Assembly (NCBI GenBank): GCA_977006965.1
Contig: OZ345366.1
Span: forward strand, 1,922,001-1,986,000
DNA length: 64,000 nt
Direction of reading: 5' to 3'
Source: Phymatolithon calcareum
Lineage: Eukaryota; Rhodophyta; Florideophyceae; Hapalidiales
Shown: piece after piece, positions 22,109 through 32,090 of the stretch
Numbering within the stretch: position 1 is the first letter of the stretch
Layout: every line of letters begins with the position of its first letter
Notes under the pieces: model-generated
What the model saw: only the letters and a program-made list of their open reading frames with translations
What the model was told of the DNA's origin: nothing
Databases searched by the model: none
Program-made: the position numbers and the translations under genes

Positions 22109-22714
22109 ATGGAGCTCCAGCTGATCGAAGAGAACAGGAAGCTGGAAAATCATGCCATAGAGTTGGAATTCAGAAACGACAAGCTCGCTTTCGACTTTTT
22201 TTTGTCAAAGAAAGAAAATAGAAGCCTCGATGACCGTTTGAATGCTCTTGTCGCCAATGAGCTCCAGCTGATGGAACAGAAAAGGAATCTGGAAAATCGT
22301 GTCATTGAGTTGGAATTCGCAAACGATAAGCTCGCTTTCGACTTTTTCTTATCAAGGAAGGATAACAGAAGCCTGGATGACCGTTTGAATGCTCTTATTG
22401 CTGATGTACATGAGATTTGCGGAATATGCAAGAATGCAGGAACCGACTGCCTTGCGGAGAAGGCAAATTGCGCACTCGACCGTACTGTCGCTGCGCTGCG
22501 CTCAAAAATCGAGACCCTCGAGGAACTGAACGATAAATCGAGAAAGAAGAACGAAAGGCTTGAGAACGATCTGAAACTAATGGGTGACATGCTTGAGGTA
22601 AAAGAAGATAGCCCTGCAGGAAACGAGCATTTTTTGACCGATGCAATGAGCGAGTTAACCTCTTTCCTACTGGAGGAGGAGGGAATTAATGGTGCAGGAC
22701 AGCGTGCGCAATAG
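22109..22714 (+). CDS. Coiled-coil protein with internal 49-residue duplication
   Basis: An ATG at 22109 gives 201 codons. Residues 2-50 and 51-99 are tandem copies of one 49-residue unit (ELQLIEENRKLENHAIELEF versus ELQLMEQKRNLENRVIELEF), a direct DNA duplication with a period of exactly 147 bp (22112 and 22259). The heptad-like, Leu/Glu/Lys-rich text predicts a long coiled coil. A Cys cluster (HEICGICKNAGTDC) follows, then more coiled coil (KIETLEELNDKSRKKNERLE) and an acidic C-terminus. The frame survives the duplication intact. Function unknown. Coiled-coil ORFs of this size can be transposon accessory genes or host structural proteins. Confidence 0.5.
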   Translation: MELQLIEENRKLENHAIELEFRNDKLAFDFFLSKKENRSLDDRLNALVANELQLMEQKRNLENRVIELEFANDKLAFDFFLSRKDNRSLDDRLNALIADVHEICGICKNAGTDCLAEKANCALDRTVAALRSKIETLEELNDKSRKKNERLENDLKLMGDMLEVKEDSPAGNEHFLTDAMSELTSFLLEEEGINGAGQRAQ

Positions 22715-23223
22715 ATAGTTGTTATCCTGTGTTTTTCGTATTACGCCGCTGGTATTCAATCAAGGAACTAAACTTCTCATTAAATTCAGTGGGACTTCGG
22801 TAGCACCTTACAAAAAACATAAAATTGAAGGTTGAATTACGAAAAACACAGGCCGTTGAGTGTCATCCAAAAACATATCGAAGTAGTTATAAGGCTTGGT
22901 AGCTCACATGTTGTAACTACGGGTCAAGAAAAAGGTATACAAATGTTTTCGTGCCGCGGCACGAAACCTTCACGCTCCCCCCCTCCACAACAAATTTTTT
23001 TCCAGTACCACAACTCCTTTCATGAGCTGGTACAAGCACAAAAACACAGTGCACAATTCCGGAAGGAGTTCGATAGTTTTTGCGCAGCCGCCTGGGATCC
23101 AATTTGCCGAAAATTTCAGTTCTATTTGAGTATTATCAGGAATATTTTTAGCAAAAAGCTATCTCAACGGTACTATAATTGCTACATTGCCTGAAGTTTG
23201 CGCCTCCAGTGTGTATGGGGCCC
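22715..23223. other. No gene seen
   Basis: AT-rich sequence. The open frame at 22832-23194 (plus) has no recognisable features. Confidence 0.4.
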
Positions 23224-23403
23224 TGTAGACACGCAATGTTGCAGGAGTGTAATGAGCGACATTTACACTCTCTGTGATATCATAACGCCCCTGCCCATTT
23301 GAAGCGGCGATCCTGATCGCACCTTAGACGCGGCATCGCATCACAGAGATATCACCCATTTCAAGAGAAACCCTACCTTCTCTTTCCACTCCCAGTTATT
23401 ACA
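23224..23403. repeat. 180-bp dispersed repeat, candidate solo LTR (copy 2)
   Basis: Second copy of the sequence at 6523-6702: same 180-bp length, TGTAGACACGC start, TTATTACA end, only scattered substitutions. It stands alone with no retrotransposon coding nearby, as a solo LTR would. The bases immediately outside (ggccc left, ttgtg right) do not form a target duplication, so the ends or the class may be misjudged. Confidence 0.45.
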
Positions 23404-25970
23404 TTGTGAGGCTCAGGCTATACAACTCAGTCTACAGAAAGCCCTCAAAATTTCCTTGATCAGCAGTACATAAGCAAAGTTCCGAACTTTTCTTATGTTC
23501 CCCCGACGGCGCGTCCTATCTACGACATGCGCAGATGGAAAAGGGGCATGCTTCTATCAACCTTTTACTCGACGACAGAGTGTTTGCTTATGAGAGAAAA
23601 GTTCATCTCTATCCACAGCAAGTTAACAGAGGACATGGACGAATCTTGACTATTAAATTTATCCTAGACATTTTTGTAAGGTTGGACAGCTTATCAGTTC
23701 TTCCACAAACCTTTCATCATCTCTTTTTTGCGCGTACAAACAGGATGCTAGCGCAGTGACGTCAAAAACGGTGATGCCTGCGACGTATCATGTACAGTCA
23801 GCTGCGATGACGGGCTGTGGATATTTCTGGCTTTATTCATGGTTCTGGGACATGGAGAGAAAGCACAAAGAGAAGAGTTATTGAGAACGAATTCTTAACG
23901 TTTGCAACAGGTTTCTCTTTCTTAACAAAACTCGGTGGTACATAAGAGCGTGTAGCTTTTAAGATAGATCCAAAGATAATTCATTTCTCACCTCTGCAGG
24001 AACTCTTGAAGTGAAGTTTATCTCTTGCACTGTCCGCCGTTATCATCTCCGAGCTGCACCTATTGTGATTTTTAACATTCAAAAGTAAACTCTTTACTTG
24101 TCATTGTTAAGGACGATATAAAAACTGTGTCAATTAAAAGAAATAGAGAAGTGATGAGGTTTTACCATGTCTATATCTTCCACACCCTATGCAGGAAAAT
24201 TCATTAATAGAAATGAATCACTTCCAGTTAACAGCGCAAGAAAGAGCGGTATCGCGGCAACCGGCAGCAGGATTCAGTGACTGAATTAGAATTCCAGTGC
24301 GTAGACCGCGCGAAAAAGCGCAGCGAGTCTTACAGAATTGCAGGGAGGTGACCGTGCAACACGGCCCGAATATTAGACACGAACCGCACCGTCTAGACCG
24401 CTCAGGAAAGCATGGCAATGAAAAAAGTGCTCACCTTGATCGCACAGCGAAGCCCGGTAGCTCAAAACGATGAAAGTGTCGACACTTTCATCGTCAGACC
24501 GAGTTTAAGTAGAATGCTGATTCCCGGCCTACGACCGACCGCGGAACCGCGCAAGTGCTCACCTACGACCGGTGAAGCAGAGTTGCCTACCTTGACGTTT
24601 GTGCACGCAAACGTCTTTACTTCCTTGCTTCATGTTCTTCCACTGCCTGCTACTCAGTACCAGTGTATATAGTATTCTAAATGACCCTATACAGGACCGT
24701 TGCCCCTCTGGTTCAAATATTTTAATAATCCCCTTTCGGCCCATCTGATTATGATTATGCATCCAGATGGTCCAGACTCATCACGGGCCTCGACTTCAGA
24801 CCGCCGTGCACGTCAGCTGGGGGTTGCGGGAAGTATCGATCTCTCCAGCGCAGGGACTTTACAGGAAATTATGTTTCATATTGCAAACTGGAAGTAGATG
24901 TGGAGAAGCATGTCGTCCAAATTGCTCTTCTTCCTATGAACTAAAGCGCTCTTTGATGGAATCTCATCATAATTGGCTCATAGAGCCTGTATTATGCATA
25001 ATGCTTATTTCGCAGGACTGTCCCTCGTTTTCCAGGTCCCCGTTGTCAAAAAGATATCATATTTGCTGCATGTAACAGGCGTTCCGCTTTCTTCGCCGTT
25101 TTCGTGAACGATTTCACGAAACGCGCTCACTAAAACAGCGAAATCTTTAAGAGCCGATTTCTCTGCCATGGACGAGAGCAGTATAAAAATTGCAGCGTAT
25201 CCTCGATGACGTCGTGCGCCCCTACTGAAATATCAAGTTTTTCTTACGAAACTCTTACGTTTAGGACGAAATCTGGTCGCCTCAAAATGCCTAAATCGGC
25301 TGGAAACAGCGATTTCGGGAAACTATGACCGTCGGTATGTCCATGAAGAAATTTTTATTTCGTAAACGTTTTTCGAGAAAAGGCTTCGGGGGCGGATTCT
25401 CTACAGGCTACACTTATGTCTTGCAAGAGTAAAAAATTCCGTCCTTGAGAGATCGGCGCTTCAAGTTCTATAGAGTCCTTCCGTTTCGCACGAAACAGCT
25501 GCCCCGGAGACGAAAACAGCTGCCCCGGCGAAGGGCACGGAACCTTTCTTTGACACTGGGGTCAAAAAAGGGCACTAAATTGACGCAACTTTCAGTAGTG
25601 CAGGGATGCTGGAGGTTGGAAAAATCAGAGTAATGCGCACGATCCAGACAGCAATGCAATACTAATTAATCTCAAACGCAAGATATAGGGGTTTGCTAGA
25701 CCCAAAATTCTTCCGTGGTCGAAGCAATTCTAAAGTGGTGAGATCGATATTTCCCGCAACCCCCAGGAGAATGTACTGTAATCATGGCTCATCTGTGGAT
25801 GCAAATTACGAGCACTGGCGATTATGGTCCTCTGAGCCTCACGAAGACCTCTGGAGGCTTTCTTGAGAACTGAAAAATTAGGGGTCCTTTCAGGTCCACT
25901 TCTCTAATGAAATGAGTCCATGTCCTCGCACTGGCCGGAATTTTGAGGTTTGCTCATCTCTAATCGAGGA
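23404..25970. other. Long non-coding stretch; perfect 28-bp palindrome
   Basis: No gene supported. At 24467-24494 is a perfect 28-bp palindrome, acgatgaaagtgtc followed by its exact reverse complement. A shorter inverted repeat, gacgtttg...caaacgtc, follows at about 24595-24616. Another, ttcgtgaa-cgat-ttcacgaa, lies near 25102-25121. A 14-bp direct repeat (aacagctgccccgg) occurs twice at about 25495-25530. Confidence 0.45.
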
Positions 25971-26080
25971 CATGCTAGGTGCTCACATAGAACGCCAGAC
26001 ATAAGAGAAGAGCCGCCCTTTCACCTGAGGAAGCTGTTCCGTTATAATTGTATGACTGTTGGGATTTTAAAAATGAACTT
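25971..26080 (+). mobile_element. LINE A-type 3' end, severely 5'-truncated
   Basis: About 110 bp (catgctaggtgctcacatag to gactgttgggattttaaaaa) match the 3' untranslated end of LINE A at 39670-39785, including the shared block gccagacataagag and the terminal gggattttaaaaa. Only the last ~110 bp of an element are present, as expected of an aborted target-primed insertion. Confidence 0.6.
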
Positions 26081-26166
26081 GTCAAAAAAGTAAAATCTTT
26101 GTCGTGCGCTACTCTCTCTGGTTGCATCTTCGCTATCGCAGGCGGTGAGGAATATAATGATCATCG

Positions 26167-26362
26167 TCATGGAATGAGCGTCTTTGTCGATGTGTTTTCG
26201 CTTCGTCTCATCAATGCTGTGGATGTTCGGCCTACCGCATGTCTATGAGAAGTGACCATTGTTTCGCACGAAAAGTAGTGACGGGGCCTCATTTCGGATG
26301 GAAAGTAGGGCTTCTTCCGCTTCTGGCCCGGCTTAGCTGCAAATTCAAACGGCACCATTCAT
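26167..26362 (-). pseudogene. Fragment homologous to the foldback-element ORF at 51036-51461
   Basis: On the minus strand this encodes VPFEFAAKPGQKRKKPYFPS followed by EMRPRHY. It corresponds to VPFDLADKPGRKRKRPYLRS and EMRPRNV in the ORF at 51036-51461. The basic KPGxKRK block resembles linkers seen near the C-terminus of several transposases, but the family is not identified. It directly abuts the broken end of the Copia element. Confidence 0.5.
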
Positions 26363-26365
26363 CCT

Positions 26366-27150
26366 CTATTCTCTGTGATGAAGCATCGAGCGCACCAAGT
26401 TGAGAAGGGTGCGGTTCATGCGTTTAGCCACCCCATTTTGTTGTGGAGTGTATGCTACTGTGACTTGCTGGTGTACGCCGTGCTGTGCCAAATATGCCCT
26501 GAACTCGTTGGAGAGGTACTCGCCGCCGTTGTCGGTCCTAATGGCCTTGAGTTTTGGTGCAGTCGAGAAGTCCTGTACGTTTAAATGCTTAAGCTTTCTA
26601 CCTGTGTGGTTTTCAGCGTACTTGTGGAACTTTCGAAAACACTCAAAGCTCTCCGACTTTCTTCGCATGGTGTATACCGCGGTCCACTTGGAGTGATCAT
26701 CTATGAATGTGATGAAGTATCGAGAGCCTCCAAGTGATGGAATGTCGATAGGACCTAAGACGTCGGAATGTACGAGGTTGAGGACAGCTTCAGAACGAGT
26801 ACTACTAGACTTTGGGATAGGAGCGCGATGACCTTTGCCGGCAAGACAACCTTTGCAGGGATGCACTGAGTTCGGACTGGGAGAAATTTTCACAACTTTG
26901 ACCGCCCCATGACGTACCATATCGGAGATACCAGATGTGTGGACATGAGCGAGACATTCATGCCAAAGCTGGAGGCTAGCGAAACAGGAAAGTTCGGAAA
27001 CTTTATTTTCATCTGCAAGGTCAAGTGAGTAGAGACTCTTCCGAAGTGTACCTATAGCAATCGTGTCATGATGTGCATTAACATAACAACGCCTGTTCTT
27101 GAACGTAATCCCATATCCACACTCATGCATTTTGGACACCGATAGAGTAT
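26366..27150 (-). pseudogene. Copia integrase, truncated, catalytic Glu replaced
   Basis: The zinc region shows LWHECLAHVHTSG and CKGCLAGKGHR (H-H-C-C). The catalytic core shows VHSDVLGPIDIPS (first Asp) and IRTDNGGEYLSNEF (second Asp). The third motif reads TPQQNGVAKRMNRTL, where the family has VAERMNRTL: the catalytic glutamate has become lysine. The frame ends at LVRSMLHHRE, after which unrelated sequence begins. Confidence 0.82.
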
Positions 27151-28232
27151 CCAAAGTCCGGTATGTGCATAACATTCTTCAGTTTGCATTTCGACGGCTT
27201 CCCATTGACATTGAGCGTAATGATGGCATCACCTTTGCCTGCAATTGTGGCTTTAGCTTTTGTTCCCGTTTCGACAGTTGACGACATTTCAGTATACGAG
27301 CAGAAGATCGAACGATCGAATGTCATGTGCGATGTACTTCCAGAGTCAATGGTCCATGACTTAGAGTTTTCGGGAATGTCGGAGCTGCGCACATTGGCCA
27401 TGAGGCATACAAAGTCGGAATCGGACATCACTCGAGTGGGTTCCGATTCATCGCTCAGAAATGCAGATGGCTTTGTTTGCTTTTCATTTAGACGTTTGTA
27501 TCCTTCCGGAGCAAGGTGAGGAAATTTGGTCCAACATTTACGGCTCTTATGTCCGGATCGATGACAATGGTCGCAGTGGTCACGAATGAGTTCTCCATCG
27601 CGTCTGGCAGTGAACAGTTCGGCAGTCTCAGATTTGACGGTTGATGCTTCAACTTTCATAGACATGCGTTGCTCTTCTTGCAAAAGTCTGCTCTTGACAA
27701 ATTCCAGAGAGAATGACTCATCCTCGTTCCCAAGAGCATCGAGTGCACTTATTAAGCTATCGTACCGTTCTGGAAGTCCATTAAGCACAGCCGTTGCCAT
27801 TTCTTTGTCGTCGATATCGACACCCATTGACTTCAGGGTAGATGCGAGCTGGCGAATGCGGTTTGCATAGGGCAGTATTTTCTCGTCCTCGAGCATAGTA
27901 GCAGTATAGAACTTGCGGCGAGCGGCCAATTTGTTGAGTACGGTATGTCGCTCGAAGATATTGATAATTGACTGCCACATTTCCTTGGCCCTTTCCACAT
28001 CTTGTACATGCTCGAGATGTTCGTCCGAGAGAGAAAGTCCGATAACAGCCTTTGCCTTATTGTCATTTCGACGCCAAGCATTAAATTCGTCTGAGTCCCG
28101 TGCCGGTGGATCGTCCTCAATGTATTCATCAAGTTCGCGGAAAGATAGTACTATCTGAATTTTCCGTTTCCAAGCATGGAAATTGGTCCCGTTGAGCTTT
28201 TCGACCTTCAGAGTTCCTTGCGAGTTGTCCAT
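27123..28232 (-). pseudogene. Copia gag and protease
   Basis: The ATG at 28232-28230 starts MDNSQGTLKVEKLNGTNFHA, a typical Copia gag start (LNGxNFxxW). The UBN2-like gag body follows (MWQSIINIFERHTVLNKLAA). A CCHC zinc knuckle, CDHCHRSGHKSRKC (C-x2-C-x4-H-x4-C), binds packaged RNA. The aspartic protease site follows as WTIDSGSTSHMT, with Asp-Ser-Gly intact. The frame fails near 27150: VMHIPDFG should continue into the integrase frame (LSVSKMHECGYG), so about one base is gained or lost there. Otherwise gag and protease look undamaged. Confidence 0.85.
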
Positions 28233-28393
28233 TTTGCTGAGTGGGGTCTTCTGTTTCTTGCCGAAAATCCGTTCGGGGAGTCTACTGCGAGTCAACCGAA
28301 GTTAACTATCGAGGCAATCTGTCCCGTGTAAGAAATTCCTTCGAGTCAATGTGACCCGGACCTTGATCGGGGATGGCTCTAAGCCGTTTACCT

Positions 28394-28720
28394 CTTGTGG
28401 CGTTTTGGTACACCTGAACCTGCAGTCGGCAACACGCACTGCAAGACGCTTTGTGGTATCCTGAGGTGGGCCCGACAAGAAAACCGAGGGTAATCAAGCA
28501 AGGAGACACAACAGAAGCCCTTGTGGTGTTTTGGTACATCCGAACCTGCAGCCGGCAACGCGCACTGCAAGACGCTATAACACTTTCTGAACGGGCCTCA
28601 CTCAAAAATCAGAAGTAGTTGAGCAAGGAAACGAACAGGAAGCTCGTGAAAAATGACAGACAAGTCCCCTGGAGCGGGCCTTGCGAGAAAACCAGAGGTA
28701 ATCAAGCAAGGATGCGCAAC
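28394..28720 (-). repeat. 126-bp tandem repeat in the Copia leader
   Basis: Two units, starting at 28394 and 28520 (period 126 bp), share cttgtggygttttggtacay and cctgcagycggcaac. A third, partial unit (gcgggccttgcgagaaaacc, from about 28674) follows at a shorter spacing. The array lies between the primer binding site and gag, where packaging or translation-control elements usually sit. Confidence 0.6.
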
Positions 28721-28795
28721 CAGGAGAAGATCGGGGGCGCAGGATGAGCCCCGGAGACGACGATGATGATGAAGCGCGGTGGTGATCAAGCGCTG

Positions 28796-28813
28796 ACTGG
28801 TCCCATAACCTGT
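28796..28813 (-). promoter_or_regulatory. Copia minus-strand primer binding site (half-tRNA type)
   Basis: On the element strand the LTR is followed by acaGGTTATGGGACCAGt. This complements the anticodon stem-loop of eukaryotic initiator tRNA-Met (GGGCCCATAACC), not its 3' CCA end. Drosophila copia uses this arrangement, priming from an internally cleaved initiator tRNA. Thirteen of the 14 central bases match the expected complement. Confidence 0.7.
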
Positions 28814-29250
28814 TGTTGGAGGTTAGGGATAAGATGAGGTGAATGAAAATCTTTGGTTGGAAAGAATTGGTTGAGGAGAAGTTGGGTTGTGAGTGAATGA
28901 GTTCCTTGGTTTATTGACTTCGCGGACCTCTGGTCAAGAATATACAGACCTGAGAACTCAACCAGAATTGATCAAAACCCTAATTGACGACGGAGACACT
29001 CTAACCCTAAACAAATTTGTCATAATATCATATGGCACGTGTAACATAAAAAATGAAGAATCATCTACTGAGTGAGGGGAGTATGATTATCATACTCTTA
29101 TCATACTCTGACACGTGTCGCCGCCAATCTTCATGAATCCAAGTTCTGAGACACTTTGTCTTTCGACTTGACACATGCACACGTGTACCAATATCAAACT
29201 TGATATTGAAGTGTGATGCGACGAGAGCTCCAAGCTTCACACTTCCAACA
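28814..29250 (-). repeat. Copia 5' long terminal repeat
   Basis: This 437-bp LTR is bounded by a 7-bp inverted terminus, TGTTGGA...TCCAACA, and is adjacent to the primer binding site at 28796-28813. The sequence is AT-rich with a strong internal palindrome (tatcaaacttgata on the plus strand near 29192). The other LTR is missing, so the boundary rests on the inverted ends and the primer site. Confidence 0.75.
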
Positions 29251-31190
29251 CACATTTGTGTGGGCGGGAGAATGCGTTTGCAGTGCGTTCTGCCATGGCG
29301 GCAACGTATTCATGTGTGTTTCGAAATCGTCTGAATCCTGCTTGCGAAGATGGGAGCTTTGTTTCCACCCACTCCGTCAGGAGTAATCCAATTAGGCGCT
29401 CAGAAATTCGGTTGACGATTGATGATAACGAAATTGGTCTGAGGGCAGTTGGGTCACTCTGCTTGGGAATGCCGATGAGAATAACCGCTCTCTATGAAGC
29501 AGGCACAGTACCTTCGCGCCAGCTTTTGTTCATTAGGTCCAGCAGACGGTTGGTAGCCGTCGTAGATAGGTTGCGAATGAATTCGACTTCTATGCCGTCC
29601 GGCCCAGTTGCGGTGCATCTTGGAATTTCACTTACGGCTGCTGCGAGATGAAAAATCGAGAACTCAGGGCTGCATGTCAGTTTCTTGCGCGCCTTCATAT
29701 AGCCTCCGTGAACTGCTTTTTCCATCTCAGTTCTTGAGACTTGACTTTGTTAAGGCTTTTAGCGACGAATTTCTCGACGACATCGTCGGCGATGCTATGG
29801 TCAGACTTGCGGCAGTGAGTCACGATTGTTGCCGTGGCGCGGCGTTTGCCCTCGATTGCAGCCAGTAACTTCCAGCCCTTGCTGTCCGCCTGGACCGTTG
29901 ACGTTAGGTCGCGCCAGCACTGCCATTTCGTTGCGGAGATTATCATGTCCGTCTTTGATCGTACTTCTTCAAGAACCGCAAGAGATTCTCCGAAGGGTCA
30001 CGTTCATGAGCCTTTACCGCTTTTAGTCGCTCTTCTCCGGCTTTAGCGCGAGCATCTGTCCACCACATTTTTCCCGAAGATTTCCTTTCGGTATCTCATG
30101 CTTCGCTCCTTCCATGACAGCCTTAACGAACCGTCTGTTGTCTTCGTCGATTGTGCTTATGTTTGCCGGTAAATTACGTAGCATTTCATCCACTTTCTAA
30201 ACAAATTGATCCCAATCCGCGTGTTTTAGGGACCACCGAGCACGACCAAAGCGCTATCGGTCTTCATGCAGCAAGTCAAAGTGACAAGGATGGGTCGATG
30301 GTCGTTGAAAGTAAGAGGATAAACCTCCCACTTACATTCCATCATGTATAATCCAGGACATGCTGTGATGTCGACGACTGATGGGCCGTTTGCGGTGATA
30401 AAAGTCGGTGAGCCATCTTTGAGAACTATGCGTCCCGTGGCTTCTAGATACTGCTCCAAAGATTTCGCTTTGGTTGGGTCGTAGTTTGCAGAATCCCGAG
30501 AACCGTGAATAATAAATTCCCCAAATAGTATTGAATCGTGTCGCACCATTTCGAGCCAGTTAAATCGGTATGTTGAAACAAAGGAAATGTAGAAGTGCGA
30601 AACTGGGATAGACCTCCCGGATTTTCCAAGACGTATATCAAACTCGGCCATTTCCGCTTTATGACCGTCTTTCATGCCTTTATATGTAACCGGGAGGCCA
30701 ATTCGTGCATAAGTCATGACGCTGCCACCGAGTAGCGTTCCATCATTCCTGTTAGCGCAGTTGACGAGGCCAAACCCGGCAATACGTAGTGGTGAGTCTT
30801 TCGTTCGGAGCTACTTCTCGGACAGCAGCAAAATGTCCGCTTTAGAGTCCTGCGCGATTTTTGCCAGTTGTGCAGATCGCTCAGCATTTTGTATAGACCT
30901 ACAGTTGACTTGCAGAAATCGCAGCGGGCCCGGCTTGGTTTCCATGTCGCCCACTCGGAGAAGGATGAGCCTTGACAAGTGTGTCCGTTTCCGGTAGACT
31001 GCGAAGAAGGCAGGAATTTGCTCGATTGGGCAGGTATGAGATACCCATATAGTATCCAAATTTGAGCAATGTTCTGGGTTGGATTCCATTTTGTCTCCGA
31101 GATCTTTTCCTCCTCAGAGTCCAGCCGCACTACGAGGAAGCGGAACCCGTGCGACCACCTCAACTGCTTGAAGAGCGATCCATTCCACAC
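29251..31190 (-). mobile_element. LINE E: endonuclease plus start of reverse transcriptase, interrupted by Copia
   Basis: Minus-strand text gives, in order: a 2A-like motif GDMETKPGP (30925-30951), the endonuclease start LRFLQVNCRSIQNAERSAQL and ADILLLSE, the central endonuclease (SILFGEFIIHGSRDSANYD, where GDFN is expected) and FNDHRPILVTL (S/NDH box). The reverse transcriptase opening follows (AAVSEIPRCTATGPDGIEVE, then by frame change LRPISLSSIVNR and PSSQAGFRR). The Copia LTR begins exactly where this stops, at 29250. Several frame breaks and the altered GDFN box show it is dead. It is a different lineage from LINEs A, B and C. Confidence 0.75.
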
Positions 31191-32090
31191 CTCGTACAGT
31201 GAGACAGTCCTGCCGAGGGGCGTAGTCCGCTGAATTGGAATCTGTTTCTCAGATTGAAAATTGTTCCCTTAGATCATAAAGACTCTCTGACTCTTTAATA
31301 AAGAGTCCAAGCCCTGAACGGCCTTTCACATATCCGTTCTCACTGATAGCCCGAGAGTAAATCGACTTGCAGTTGGACATCGCGTCCCTGCAATTATCTA
31401 TTAGCACTATTGAGCGTGACAGAGCAGAAGGGCGATATTAGATGTTTTATCAGTATTGACATTCGACATGAGCCCAGCTGTAAGCACACTCTGCTTATAC
31501 CTCCGACACGCTCATAGTGTTACTTGATCGCCTGGCCACATTCCAAAGTGCTGCTTGAAAGGCAAAACAGACTTTGCAATGAACTTCACGCTTTCCTCGT
31601 AGGTCCAATGCTCGCTCGTTGCGCTCTTGTAAATCCTCAACCATTTCGCATACCTCGGCCTCGCGATACGTATCGCAATGACTATCAGCCGCTTTCACGT
31701 GCCCTACTAGAGTACATCTGCAATTCCGACTACTTTTGAATGACGATATTTAAGGTACTTCAAAGCTGATCAGAGTTACGCAACGTACTGCCCACTAATC
31801 CCTCTCTGTATTCTGCGACCACATTTTACTAGAGTCATCGTCCTTCAAAGGAAGATCCGAGATGGAAATCTATTAGAAACGCCGTGAGAATGCACATCAC
31901 TTAACGGATACGACTTCATCTTTTCCTTGATTTAATCCCTAATTATAATTCTAATCTTAATGAATTTGACTGGACGCAAATCTCTTATTCTACTGCGACA
32001 TTATGATATGGAGAGACCTGTCTCATCTCAATGGCCTCTGCTTCAACGCCCGCATCTCCGCACAAGCTGTTCCAATTTCTGCAAGTGTTC
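31191..32090. other. Left part of segmental duplication block 1; no gene
   Basis: From about 31335 this matches 55485-56324 on the same strand (for example atcgacttgcagttggacatcg at 31358 and 55513, and gcctcgcgatacgtatcgcaatgac near 31660 and 55955). The block continues through the beta-amylase pseudogene. An inverted repeat gactctttaataaagagtc lies at about 31290. Minus-strand frames here (31495-31698) correspond to 55806-56042 in the second block but have no recognised product. Confidence 0.6.

Larger units (their letters stand above)
26366..29250 (-). mobile_element. Truncated Ty1/Copia retrotransposon (5' half)
   Basis: Reading on the minus strand: 5' LTR 29250-28814, primer binding site 28813-28796, a repetitive leader 28795-28233, gag-protease 28232-27123 and integrase to 26366. 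Integrase before reverse transcriptase is the Copia order. The reverse transcriptase, RNase H and 3' LTR are absent, cut away just after the third integrase motif. Its 5' LTR directly abuts LINE E sequence at 29251, so it inserted into that LINE. The 5-bp target duplication cannot be checked because the other end is lost. Confidence 0.88.

Noticed and set aside
28975-29020. Telomere-like ccctaaa words
   Set aside because: Only two or three isolated copies lie inside the Copia LTR. There is no array.
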